A stretch of DNA of 64,000 bases. Origin: G963676655 sp963676655. Lineage in GTDB: Bacteria; Verrucomicrobiota; Lentisphaeria; Victivallales; Victivallaceae. Positions 27,453 through 36,538 of the stretch are shown here, piece by piece. Both the position numbers and the translations under genes were made by a program. The stretch spans positions 1 through 64,000 of the forward strand of contig CAXXKX010000004.1 of assembly GCA_963676655.2 (NCBI GenBank), written 5' to 3'. Position 1 is the first letter of the stretch. Each line of letters begins with the position of its first letter. Under the pieces are notes generated by a model, which saw only the letters and a program-made list of their open reading frames with translations, had not been told where the DNA came from and did no database searches.

Positions 27453-30400
27453 ATGAGAATATTATGTATCGCGATTTTTGTATTATCAATTAATCATATC
27501 CTGAGCGGAGGTGATTTATATAAGGACGCGCTGCTGAGAATTGATTTTTCCGGTGGCAAAATAACCGAAGTTAATAACAGCAAGCGTAAGTTTTCTGTAA
27601 AAAATGTTTTGATCAAACCGCTTGCCGGAGATAAAACTTCCATTGGAGATGGATTCGGTGCCGTCTTCAACGGTATCGATTCTGAGATAAAATTAGCTCA
27701 AGGAGATGATCGTAAATTACAGCTTGACGGCCCTCTGGTCTATCATTTGAAGATTTGTTTCGATAAATTGGATGGAGACTGTTTCCTTATGGGGTGTATC
27801 GCTGACAGCGGTAGTCCGAGCAGTGTTCTGGAGACTAATAGTGCCGCTGTCCTGGGGTATATAAGCAAATCAAAAAAATCTCTGAAAAAAGTTGGATTTC
27901 CCACTGCTCCGGTACTGCAAACAGGAAAATTCTATGATATCTTTTTTTGTTTCACTCCGGCTGTTAACGGCAAGCCGGGAAGTATTCGCACGATTGTTTA
28001 TGATTCCGTCAAGGGAGAGAAAATTGCCGTTTCAAAAAACTGGGGAACATCAATCAAGGGACTTGGAATAAACCGCACTCCGGCTGAATTTGTAATTGGG
28101 TGCGGAGGGGGCAAAATACGCCCGTTTGCCGGGATTATCAAGCAGGTGAATGTGTGGAATCGGAAGCTGTCTCAGCCCGAGCTGGATTCATTATGCAAAC
28201 CTGTACCCAAAAATTCATACCCAACCGGAGTTAAGCGCCCTTGTTTATCTTCCGCCGCCAGAAAAGTGTTTCCATATTACAACGATTTTGAAGTCAAAAA
28301 TGATTGCCGGATGTGGAAAGATTATGGCCGGAAGTATAAAGTCAATTTTCAGGGATTGACTTCTGAACACGCTTTCTCAGGTAAAAAATCATATAAGCTC
28401 GATGTTACTTTTGAACAGTCCGGCCGTTATATCTGGTCCATTAAAATGCCGGAAATTGGCCTGGCCGGAACCTCTTTTACCACATATATGCTGCTTGGCA
28501 AAGATTCAACGGTTGAAGTGTCGCCGGGGTTGGCGGTCAAAATGAAAATAGCGTCGGCGTTTGTCGGCGGTTGTACTCAGGCGTCCCCACCCATGAGGTC
28601 CACTGGCGGACGCTGGCTCCGAATAGATTATGGCAATACTGTTGCGACGGATTTTCAGCGTTTCGGCCAGTCTATGGTGGACAGCGTATTTCATATGTTT
28701 GATACGGCTGATGTGAAACGCGATGAAGTTATTCCCTGCATGGAAAAGATCATTATCAATATAAAGGTGAAAAAGCCCGGAGAACGCCTGGTACTATATC
28801 TTGATGATGTTTGTTTGAAAAACAATTCGCCGGTTAACCTGGCGCCGGTTATGAAAAAGAATTCGGTCGCAGTGATGAAACGGTATGACTCCCGGTTGAA
28901 ACGAATCAAGGTTGAGCTGAGTCGAGCCCGGTCAGCAATGGCTGCGGCGCATTGGGACAAGGCTTCGCTAAAGATTAAGTACGCATTGAAATCCGCGATT
29001 GAACTGGTTGAGAAAAAACTTAAAACTGCGCTCTCGCAAAGACAGCCGTTTGCGGAAATATACCCGGAAATGGATAAAATAAATTGTTCGGTTGACAATC
29101 TGGGGCTACTTATTAAAAGTAGTCGTTCGGACTTCATATTATTTATACTGAAAGATCCGACTAATAAAAACAGTTGGGTTTTGCCGGGAGATATACTGAT
29201 CCCGGGAGTGCCGGAGCGGAGTTTTACAATTACCGGCTGCCGTGGAGAATATCAGCCGGCCAGTCTGGTTGTAAAAGCCGTCAAAAACCTGAAAGCATTA
29301 ACGCTAAAGCCGGGGGTGTTGACTAGTACTAACAGAAAATGTTCGATTCCTGCGGAAAATATCGATATCAAACTGATCAAATGCTGGTACCAGAGTGCAA
29401 ATGCCGGAAAATCGATCAACCAAAAGAAAACTCCGCGCAAGCTGGTGCCGGAGTTGCTAGTGAATGACCCGGCTTTAATCAAGGTGGATAATGCAAAACA
29501 ACGCAACTATTTAAAACTGACTTATCCCGGTAAAGTTGAATATCGTGACGTTAGTTGGGAGCGGCAGAAAAAAGTGGATAACAGCATCGAAAAATGGCCG
29601 GTTGCCGACAGCCCGAAGCTGCTTCCGGTTGACGTGCCAGCCGGATGCAATCAACAGTTCTGGATAACGGTTCACATTCCTGAAAAAGCAATAGCGGGAA
29701 TCTACTCGGGCAATCTGGTTTTATTAGCTGACGGCACAGAAATCGGTCTGGTCAAATTACAAGTGAAGGTCCTGCCGTTTAGCTTGCTGCCGCCGTATTA
29801 TACCGCAAGCATTGATTATCATGGGGTGCCGTCATCTTACGGCAGTATCAGCTCATGGAAAAAAACTGATCAGCAGATGTTGGCTGAGCTGAAAAATATG
29901 GTTGATCACGGTTTGACTAACTGCCAGCACTATTTCGCGGTTGACGACGCTTCGTTGAAAAAGGTTATGGCGCTGCGTAAGCAGGCAGGGATGAGTAATG
30001 AGCATATTTTTCTCAAGGGACATAAGATTTATACCTTTGCTGAGACGGCGGATAAACTGGAAGATATATCACGTCGCGCCAAACACATTGTCGAGCAGGC
30101 CAGGGCGAACGGGGCAAAAGAGGTATACTTTTACGGCCGGGATGAATTGGCCGGTTCAAGATTGCCCAAACAGAGAAAAGCCTGGAAGGCCATTCGTAAT
30201 AACGGCGGCAGGATATATGTGGCCGGCGGCAGGGATAACCTTGTTTTTATGGGGGACATTCAGGATGTTCTGGTCAAGGCTGGTTGGCCGGATCGGAAAC
30301 ATGTTGAAGGATGGCACAAGAATGGACATAAGATATTCTGTTACAGCAATCCTCAGGTCGGAGTGGAGGATCCGGCGATTTATCGCTTGAATTATGGCTT

Positions 30401-30800
30401 GCTGATGTGGAAATTCGGCTATGACGGCATCGCGGACAACGCATATCAGCATACCTTCGGTTTTACCTGGAACGATTTCGATCACGGTACATACCGGTCG
30501 ATGACCTTTGCCTATCCCACCAGAAACGGCGTGGTTGATACTATTGCCTGGGAAGGATACCGGGAAGCTGTTGATGATGTCAGGTATATAAATACCTTGG
30601 AGGCTCTGGTTCGTCAGCTGGGAAAAAAGAAAACGAACGCTTCTGTTCCATTAAAATTGAAATTAAATGAAGCGCAAAGTTTTATTGTCCTATTAAAAAA
30701 CAGCAATGAGATCGAACAGGGGGATTGCGCCGGTATCCGCCGAAAAATAATTAAATTAATCCTTGAATTGACATCTTTGATGAGTCAGGGGCAAAAATAA
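27453..30800 (+). CDS. Large secreted LamG plus DUF4091-type glycan enzyme
   Basis: A 1115-residue protein with a signal peptide (MRILCIAIFVLSINHILSGG). Residues about 25-250 form a LamG-like domain (FAGIIKQVNVWNRKLSQPEL). Residues about 270-460 look like a second beta-sandwich. A charged helical stretch (RLKRIKVELSRARSAMAAAH) leads to a region near 590-800 with CRGEYQPASLVVKAV and AIAGIYSGNLVLLADGTEIG, as found before DUF4091/DUF6067 barrels. The end holds WEGYREAVDDVRYINTLEAL, the DUF4091 signature. It is probably a glycoside hydrolase acting outside the cytoplasm, upstream of the cytoplasmic enzymes in this cassette. Confidence 0.75.
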   Translation: MRILCIAIFVLSINHILSGGDLYKDALLRIDFSGGKITEVNNSKRKFSVKNVLIKPLAGDKTSIGDGFGAVFNGIDSEIKLAQGDDRKLQLDGPLVYHLKICFDKLDGDCFLMGCIADSGSPSSVLETNSAAVLGYISKSKKSLKKVGFPTAPVLQTGKFYDIFFCFTPAVNGKPGSIRTIVYDSVKGEKIAVSKNWGTSIKGLGINRTPAEFVIGCGGGKIRPFAGIIKQVNVWNRKLSQPELDSLCKPVPKNSYPTGVKRPCLSSAARKVFPYYNDFEVKNDCRMWKDYGRKYKVNFQGLTSEHAFSGKKSYKLDVTFEQSGRYIWSIKMPEIGLAGTSFTTYMLLGKDSTVEVSPGLAVKMKIASAFVGGCTQASPPMRSTGGRWLRIDYGNTVATDFQRFGQSMVDSVFHMFDTADVKRDEVIPCMEKIIINIKVKKPGERLVLYLDDVCLKNNSPVNLAPVMKKNSVAVMKRYDSRLKRIKVELSRARSAMAAAHWDKASLKIKYALKSAIELVEKKLKTALSQRQPFAEIYPEMDKINCSVDNLGLLIKSSRSDFILFILKDPTNKNSWVLPGDILIPGVPERSFTITGCRGEYQPASLVVKAVKNLKALTLKPGVLTSTNRKCSIPAENIDIKLIKCWYQSANAGKSINQKKTPRKLVPELLVNDPALIKVDNAKQRNYLKLTYPGKVEYRDVSWERQKKVDNSIEKWPVADSPKLLPVDVPAGCNQQFWITVHIPEKAIAGIYSGNLVLLADGTEIGLVKLQVKVLPFSLLPPYYTASIDYHGVPSSYGSISSWKKTDQQMLAELKNMVDHGLTNCQHYFAVDDASLKKVMALRKQAGMSNEHIFLKGHKIYTFAETADKLEDISRRAKHIVEQARANGAKEVYFYGRDELAGSRLPKQRKAWKAIRNNGGRIYVAGGRDNLVFMGDIQDVLVKAGWPDRKHVEGWHKNGHKIFCYSNPQVGVEDPAIYRLNYGLLMWKFGYDGIADNAYQHTFGFTWNDFDHGTYRSMTFAYPTRNGVVDTIAWEGYREAVDDVRYINTLEALVRQLGKKKTNASVPLKLKLNEAQSFIVLLKNSNEIEQGDCAGIRRKIIKLILELTSLMSQGQK

Positions 30801-30828
30801 TAACTTAACAGGAAATTGAATTATTCTT

Positions 30829-32085
30829 ATGAAGTCTGAGAGTATTTTAGAATGTGTGCGTCAGGAAGTCGATTTGGATGTGGAAATTGCCCGCAGTAAA
30901 CCGGACTATATTGTTTACAAACCCGCGACGGATAGCGCCGAAGCCGGGGATACGGGCAATGAACACTTTCTGGTCTTTGAATGTGCGGACGGGCATTTGG
31001 GCTGCATCTGGACCCAGAGCACCAAGGAGGGGGAATCTGATCAGAAGCTGGTTTTCGCGCGCAGCACCGATCAGGGAAAAAACTGGTCTATCCCGGTGAC
31101 CATTGCCGGTCCCATGGCCAGCTGGGGCTTTCCAATGGTGGCGGCTTCAGGCAGGATTTATGTTTTGTATAACAAACATATCGGCGTCAATGATCTCTTC
31201 ACCCATACAACTGGTCTGATGGCCGGGATTTACAGCGACGACAACGGCGTGACCTGGTCGGGTGAACAGATTATCGCGATGCCGCAGAGTAAATGGGACA
31301 ATCCGGACCCTGATATCCCGGCTAACTGGATTGTCTGGCAGAAGCCTCAGCGCCTTTCCCATGGAAAATATTTTGTTGGGTTTACCCGTTGGGTAAGTGT
31401 GGAAAAACGCAATCCGCCGCCGATAAACAGTTGGATCGCGGCGGAAGCGGTGGTTGAGTTTATGCGGTTTGAAAATCTCGACGACGATCCGGAGCCGAGG
31501 GATATTGCGATTACCTTTATCGCGTCTGATGATAAGGCTTTGCGGGTTGGATTTCCCGGACACCCGGAGGTCAGTGTGGTTCAGGAACCAAGCATTGTCA
31601 AATTGCCGGATGACCGCTTGTTCTGTGTTATGCGGACCTCGGCCGGCAGTCCGTATTACAGTATTTCCAGTGATGCCGGATTATCCTGGAAGGTTCCTGA
31701 AAAACTGCGTTATTCCGATCATGGCGAAGCCTTGCTGCATCCGCTTAGCCCGTGTCCGATATATCCCATCGGAAAGGATAAATACATACTGCTGTTTCAT
31801 AATAATGACGGGAATTTCGGTCCATGGAAGCCGGTTGACTCATTATACAACCGCCGTCCGGTTTTTATGGCGGTCGGAACATTCTCGCCGGAATCGGTCC
31901 AGCCGATCAAATTTGCAAAGGAAACTGAGCTGATGGACAATCAGGGAGTGAAGATTGGCCCCGGTGGTCGGGCCGATCTGGCAATGTACGCCAGTACGAC
32001 GGCAACTGACAAGGGACTGATTTTGTGGTATCCGGAAAGAAAGTTTTTCCTTCTGGGCAAAAAAATAGAATTGGCTGATTCATGA
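30829..32085 (+). CDS. BNR-repeat sialidase-like protein
   Basis: A 418-residue six-bladed propeller candidate with three Asp-box repeats of the type S-x-D-x-G-x-x-W: STDQGKNWS near residue 85, SDDNGVTWS near 137 and SSDAGLSWK near 283. VVQEPSIVKLPDDRLFCVMR carries the Glu/Arg expected in sialidase-superfamily sites. No signal peptide is seen, so it may work in the cytoplasm on imported glycans. It is 28 bases behind the DUF4091 gene. Substrate could be a uronate or deoxy-sugar rather than sialic acid. Confidence 0.8.
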   Translation: MKSESILECVRQEVDLDVEIARSKPDYIVYKPATDSAEAGDTGNEHFLVFECADGHLGCIWTQSTKEGESDQKLVFARSTDQGKNWSIPVTIAGPMASWGFPMVAASGRIYVLYNKHIGVNDLFTHTTGLMAGIYSDDNGVTWSGEQIIAMPQSKWDNPDPDIPANWIVWQKPQRLSHGKYFVGFTRWVSVEKRNPPPINSWIAAEAVVEFMRFENLDDDPEPRDIAITFIASDDKALRVGFPGHPEVSVVQEPSIVKLPDDRLFCVMRTSAGSPYYSISSDAGLSWKVPEKLRYSDHGEALLHPLSPCPIYPIGKDKYILLFHNNDGNFGPWKPVDSLYNRRPVFMAVGTFSPESVQPIKFAKETELMDNQGVKIGPGGRADLAMYASTTATDKGLILWYPERKFFLLGKKIELADS

Positions 32086-32185
32086 AATAAGTTTTTGATC
32101 ATAATTATCTATAACAAGAAAACCGCAATCTTTGAACATAAATCGAAGTCTGTGATGTTATAGAAAAATAAGTTTGACCGCTTAT

Positions 32186-33178
32186 TCAGGTTAAGCCGGA
32201 TGGGCTGCGGTTGAAATGTTTTTTGAAGGCGTAGGAAAAGTAGGACGCGGAACTGAACCCGGACAAATAAGCAACCTGTTTAACAGAAAGAGTATGGTCT
32301 TCCATAAGCAGATTATAGGCTTTTTCCAGTCTTACTGTATTTAAATAGTTCATGACTGACAGGCCAATGTGTTCTTTGAAAATTCGATTCAAATGGCGCT
32401 CGCTGATTGTAGCAAAACATGCAATGTTGTTGAGTGAAAGGTCTTGTTCACTATTGTTTTTAATGAACAGGGATACTTCCTGGCAAAGCTCACTCGCACG
32501 AGACGGGGAGAGGTTTTTGTTGAACGTATAATTGGAGGTTCTCAAAAGAGTATCTTCAAGCATATCAAGAATAAGCAGCATCAGTTTGCGGCCGAATTTT
32601 TCCGCGTGAAAACAGGTGAATTGCTCAAGGTTGAACAGTTCGTTCATGAGCGCGGGAAAGTCTCCGTTTTGTTCAATATTTGCAATATGACAGCCACTGC
32701 CCCATAACTCGGTAATTTGATTTAACTTGCGGTTCGGGGCATTCAAATGGACCTGGATTCCCATTATTATCACGTCTTTATTGCAACTCCAGTAATGCTT
32801 GATGCCGGGCAGAAGAATCAATCCCTCGTTCTCTCTGATTGTGTATGATTCACCTTCAATCGAATATGAGATGGGACCGTCAATAACGCATTCGATTGTC
32901 GCGGCGGGATGGTTGTGAGGAATGGTTGTATGTCCAGCCCCGTAAAATCCGTTTGTGCCAAAATGAGCGAACAGGAGATTTAAATTAAAATCTTCCAGCT
33001 TCAGGCTGCCGGCGGAATCGCAGGCGTAGGACATGAATTTAGTGAAGGATCTGAGCCATAGGGGATCCTTGAGTTTATTATAGATATTTTGCTTGTCCAT
33101 TAATATCGATATGCTTGTTTTATTGAAATTAATAATGTCCTTAAATCTAATGTCGTTGTCCAATATTTGCAAATGCAA
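32186..33178 (-). CDS. AraC-family transcriptional regulator
   Basis: A 330-residue product; a start at the internal ATG at 33100 (MDKQNIYNK) is also possible. The cupin-type sensing half has HTTIPHNHPAATIECVIDGP and ENEGLILLPGIKHYW. The C-terminus carries the AraC double helix-turn-helix: DLSLNNIACFATISERHLNR, HIGLSVMNYLNTVRLEKAYN and GFSSASYFSYAFKKHFNRSP. It is divergent from the prepilin/GH42-like/sulfatase operon at 33284, its likely target. Confidence 0.93.
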   Translation of the reverse strand: MHLQILDNDIRFKDIINFNKTSISILMDKQNIYNKLKDPLWLRSFTKFMSYACDSAGSLKLEDFNLNLLFAHFGTNGFYGAGHTTIPHNHPAATIECVIDGPISYSIEGESYTIRENEGLILLPGIKHYWSCNKDVIIMGIQVHLNAPNRKLNQITELWGSGCHIANIEQNGDFPALMNELFNLEQFTCFHAEKFGRKLMLLILDMLEDTLLRTSNYTFNKNLSPSRASELCQEVSLFIKNNSEQDLSLNNIACFATISERHLNRIFKEHIGLSVMNYLNTVRLEKAYNLLMEDHTLSVKQVAYLSGFSSASYFSYAFKKHFNRSPSGLT

Positions 33179-33182
33179 TGTG

Positions 33183-33211
33183 TTGACAATTAGTAAAAAA
33201 TATATTATTCT
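33183..33211 (+). promoter_or_regulatory. Promoter of the prepilin/GH42-like operon
   Basis: TTGACA at 33183-33188 and TATTCT at 33206-33211 are 17 bases apart, about 70 bases before the prepilin start. The weak -10 fits a promoter needing an activator such as the divergent AraC protein. Confidence 0.55.
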
Positions 33212-33283
33212 CGATAAAGAAGAATTCGGCGTCTGTTTTTCTAAATGTCCCGATATATAAAGTTTATCAGGAAAGGATTTACC

Positions 33284-34039
33284 ATGATTTATCGAGAGGA
33301 AGTCAAAAATGAAACGGCTTTTTTTACCTTGATTGAATTGCTGGTCGTGATCGCGATCATCGCCATCCTGGCGTCAATGCTGCTGCCCGCACTGGGAAAA
33401 GCCAGAGAACGGGCCCATGCAATTAAGTGTACAAATAATTTAAAACAGCTCGGGAATTTTTCAGCATTTTATGTAAGTGACAACGATGCCTGGATTTGTC
33501 CCGCTACCGGTTTGGGGACTTTTGTCGATGAGGGCGGTTCAACAAATCCGAATTTCTGGGTATATCGTCTTTGGAAATACGTGAGTGATAAAAAACGCGA
33601 GTCCGATAAAAATAAGCTGAAACTGCTGCAGTGTGACTCGGCGATAAAATCAACAATGCATACTATGGCCAAAACCTACTACGTTTACAGCAGAACTATG
33701 GGGATTGCCGACAGCACAGGCAACGCCTGGAAATTAACCGCGGTATGGAAGCCCCGTAAAATGTCTAAAATCACGAAACCGACGATTGTCGGGCAGATTA
33801 CTGATGGTCAACCGGCGATGCATACCTGGGGGCCGACATATAATTTTAACAAAACAAACAAGTTTTTGCAGTATATTGACAATGCCCACAATTTTGGCGT
33901 GAACTTACTGCATCTCGACGGTCATGTTGCACACTACAGGGCCAATGCCGGCGACACGGTCTTGCGCGCAACATCTACAATACAAACAAACTCTGCGGTC
34001 CCGGATGAGAGCGCGGGAATAAAGGATTGGGAAAATTGA
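33284..34039 (+). CDS. Prepilin-like protein leading the GH42-like/sulfatase operon
   Basis: The ATG at 33284 has AAGGA six bases upstream; an ATG at 33245 lacks one. The 251-residue product has a 13-residue leader (MIYREEVKNETAF) and FTLIELLVVIAIIAIL with Glu at +5 and Phe instead of Gly at -1. ARERAHAIKCTNNLKQLGNF follows, and NFGVNLLHLDGHVAHY is the late DGH motif. Its stop TGA overlaps a TTG start of the next gene, coupling it to a large secreted glycan protein. Confidence 0.85.
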   Translation: MIYREEVKNETAFFTLIELLVVIAIIAILASMLLPALGKARERAHAIKCTNNLKQLGNFSAFYVSDNDAWICPATGLGTFVDEGGSTNPNFWVYRLWKYVSDKKRESDKNKLKLLQCDSAIKSTMHTMAKTYYVYSRTMGIADSTGNAWKLTAVWKPRKMSKITKPTIVGQITDGQPAMHTWGPTYNFNKTNKFLQYIDNAHNFGVNLLHLDGHVAHYRANAGDTVLRATSTIQTNSAVPDESAGIKDWEN

Positions 34040-36537
34040 AAAAAATACAAATACTGATTGCTTCAAGTATGGCTTTGACGGTTATCGGAAAAGAGAAGGT
34101 TCCTCACTACAGTCAATGGGGTTTCGGTAATAAAAGATACTATCCGGTTGAACAGGTTCCGCCTCTGACTGACTCAATAAAGAAAGAAGTGGCGGCGCGG
34201 CCTGTGCCGCAGGCGAAAGTTGTTATTTCAGAAAACGGCGCGCCGGTTATTCGCGTGAATGGAAAAGATTACCTATATTCAACCTGGATCACCATGGCCC
34301 GGGTTCCATTGCCCGCGCTGCGGGTTAAGTCGATGAAGCAGGTCGGGGTGAATTTTATTACCGGTCGCTTTAATTTTTCCAAGCATGAACCTGAACGTGG
34401 TTGGGGAGCCCATTATGGACTGAACAGTAAGAATTTTTTCAAAGGCAACGGAATCTATAATCCCGAGTCAATTACTCCCTGGCTCTGGCGTTTCGTCAAA
34501 ACCATACCGCAGGCTTATATTGTCATGGATATTAACCCGGATGATTATCCCGGATTTCCTGAAAAATATCCCGATGAACTTATGAGATCGTATAATGGAA
34601 GCAGATATATGGGATTCAATCATTTTGCTTTTCTGGAGTGTGATAAAGAAAAGATCCGAAGCGGCAAGATGAAGGTTCGTCGCGGACAGAATGTGGAAGA
34701 CCCCCGATTGCGCCCATTGTGGAGTATGTTTTCTGAAGTTTTACTTTCACAGATGACTGATGCCGCGACCGCATTTGTCAAGGAGGTTGAAAAGACCTTG
34801 CCGGGTTCAAAAGCAGTGATCGGCTATAATATCGGCGGCGGGGTTGATAATCAGATGTACAATTGGCACCCGACTACTTATGAACGAACCGGTAAGCCGC
34901 ATATGTGGGGGGATTATTCAAAAGCGGCGAAAAAGGCCTGGGCCAAATTTCTCCGGAAAAAATACGGCAAAATTGAGTCCCTCAACAAAAAATGGAGAAA
35001 ATCATACAAAGACTTTGATCTGGTTCCCATGCCTTCCGGAGAACGTATTGCCGGTGGTAAAGAACTTTTTTTTAAACCGGCACGAGATGTGGATTGCATT
35101 GATTACTCACTTTTTATGAGCACTGCAAGAAATCACATCATTCTTACTCTGGCAAAGGCAATGAAAGAAGCTTCAAGTCATAAAATTGTAATGCAGGCAT
35201 GGGGAACTCCGCATAACTCCGCGCGCAGTACTTGCACCGACAATGAAGCGCTCCTGACCTCTCCTTATATTGACATGCTGGGAAGCCAGTCGACTTACGG
35301 AAAAGACACGCGTTATTCCGGCGGTCCGGGCGGGGTTAATGCCTGTCTTATGTCACATGTGGTAAATGGAAAAGTGTTCAGTGTTGATCAGGATTATCCC
35401 ACCTGCTTCAGTGTAGGCACATACCCCACGCATGGGTTCAAGAAAAATAGAAGTCCGGAGGAATCAGTGGATTTGATGTTTCGAGAAGCGGCGCGGCTAT
35501 GGGCTCGGGGAGCGGCAATGAGCTGGCATTCATTGAAGTGGCCGTGGGTCTATGAGGACGCAACGATCAAAAAGGGGATGACGTTCATCAATCGTATCCA
35601 GAAAGAGTTCTGTGATCCGTACATGGCAAATACAAAAAATGAAATAGCGGTGATTTATGATGAAAGGGCAAATGATTATGTCGCGGGGCGCCACAACTTC
35701 CAGTTTTTATGGACGGTTACGCAAATGACCGAACTGAATTCATCCGGCGTACCTTATCGTCAATATTATGCCGGTGATTTCCGGCGCGGTTTGGTCCGGC
35801 CTGCAAAAGTTTATATTTTCCAGAATCAACTTATCCTTGATGACAAATTTATGGCGCAGCTTGAAAAGATTAAACGCAATGGCGCGGTTATTATCTTTTT
35901 GCAAGGTGTCGGCTACGCCCAACAGGATATGGAGCTTGTTGAAAAAGCTGTCGGGATTAAATTGAAAAAACTAACTGGATACAAAACCGGTGGAAATGTC
36001 AAGTTTCGCAAAAAACACCCGCTGACGGCAAATCTGGCGATGAATACGAAAACAAAATTGAAATTCCCCCCTTATTCTCTGAAAAGAGGCTCAATGTGGT
36101 CAAAGATCCAGTCGTTTTACAATGGCTATATTCTGCATCCGTTCGGCGAAGTTGCATTGATGGTTGATGACCCTGATGCTGAAATCCTGGCCTGTTACGC
36201 ACAGTCGCAACTTCCCGGAATAGCGATAAAAAAACACCGGGACTATACCAGTGTTTTTATTGGCGGTTATGCCGTCAATCGGGTAATGATCCACAATATA
36301 GCAGGATTTTTCGGAGCATGGACCGTAACAAAACCGGACTGCGCAATGGCCGTTAACAACAAACTGTTAATGATTCATCCATTCAATGATGGTGAATTTC
36401 CAATCGACATGGCGGAAAAAGTAACGCTTTCATTACTTGATAATAATTATCAATTCAATGATATAAATAAAAATGCGCAACGCAAATTCAACCTTAAACT
36501 CAAAAAAGGAAAAACCTATTTTTACAAGGTAAAATGA
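34036..36537 (+). CDS. GH42-like beta-galactosidase-type protein, possibly altered active site
   Basis: TTG starts at 34036 (LKKIQILIASSMALTVIG, AAGGA nine bases upstream) or 34027 are both usable; the N-terminus looks like a short signal peptide. The product is about 833 residues. MKQVGVNFITGRFNFSKHEP and DYSKAAKKAWAKFLRKKYGK match the GH42-type barrel, with a trimerisation-like alpha/beta domain around residues 540-640 (VYIFQNQLILDDKF). In GH42 relatives the acid/base Glu follows the strand seen here as AVIGYNIGGGVDNQMYNW; here Gln appears at about that place, so catalysis may be lost or changed. It is followed one base after its stop by a sulfatase. Confidence 0.7.
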   Translation: MKKIQILIASSMALTVIGKEKVPHYSQWGFGNKRYYPVEQVPPLTDSIKKEVAARPVPQAKVVISENGAPVIRVNGKDYLYSTWITMARVPLPALRVKSMKQVGVNFITGRFNFSKHEPERGWGAHYGLNSKNFFKGNGIYNPESITPWLWRFVKTIPQAYIVMDINPDDYPGFPEKYPDELMRSYNGSRYMGFNHFAFLECDKEKIRSGKMKVRRGQNVEDPRLRPLWSMFSEVLLSQMTDAATAFVKEVEKTLPGSKAVIGYNIGGGVDNQMYNWHPTTYERTGKPHMWGDYSKAAKKAWAKFLRKKYGKIESLNKKWRKSYKDFDLVPMPSGERIAGGKELFFKPARDVDCIDYSLFMSTARNHIILTLAKAMKEASSHKIVMQAWGTPHNSARSTCTDNEALLTSPYIDMLGSQSTYGKDTRYSGGPGGVNACLMSHVVNGKVFSVDQDYPTCFSVGTYPTHGFKKNRSPEESVDLMFREAARLWARGAAMSWHSLKWPWVYEDATIKKGMTFINRIQKEFCDPYMANTKNEIAVIYDERANDYVAGRHNFQFLWTVTQMTELNSSGVPYRQYYAGDFRRGLVRPAKVYIFQNQLILDDKFMAQLEKIKRNGAVIIFLQGVGYAQQDMELVEKAVGIKLKKLTGYKTGGNVKFRKKHPLTANLAMNTKTKLKFPPYSLKRGSMWSKIQSFYNGYILHPFGEVALMVDDPDAEILACYAQSQLPGIAIKKHRDYTSVFIGGYAVNRVMIHNIAGFFGAWTVTKPDCAMAVNNKLLMIHPFNDGEFPIDMAEKVTLSLLDNNYQFNDINKNAQRKFNLKLKKGKTYFYKVK

Positions 36538-36538
36538 T

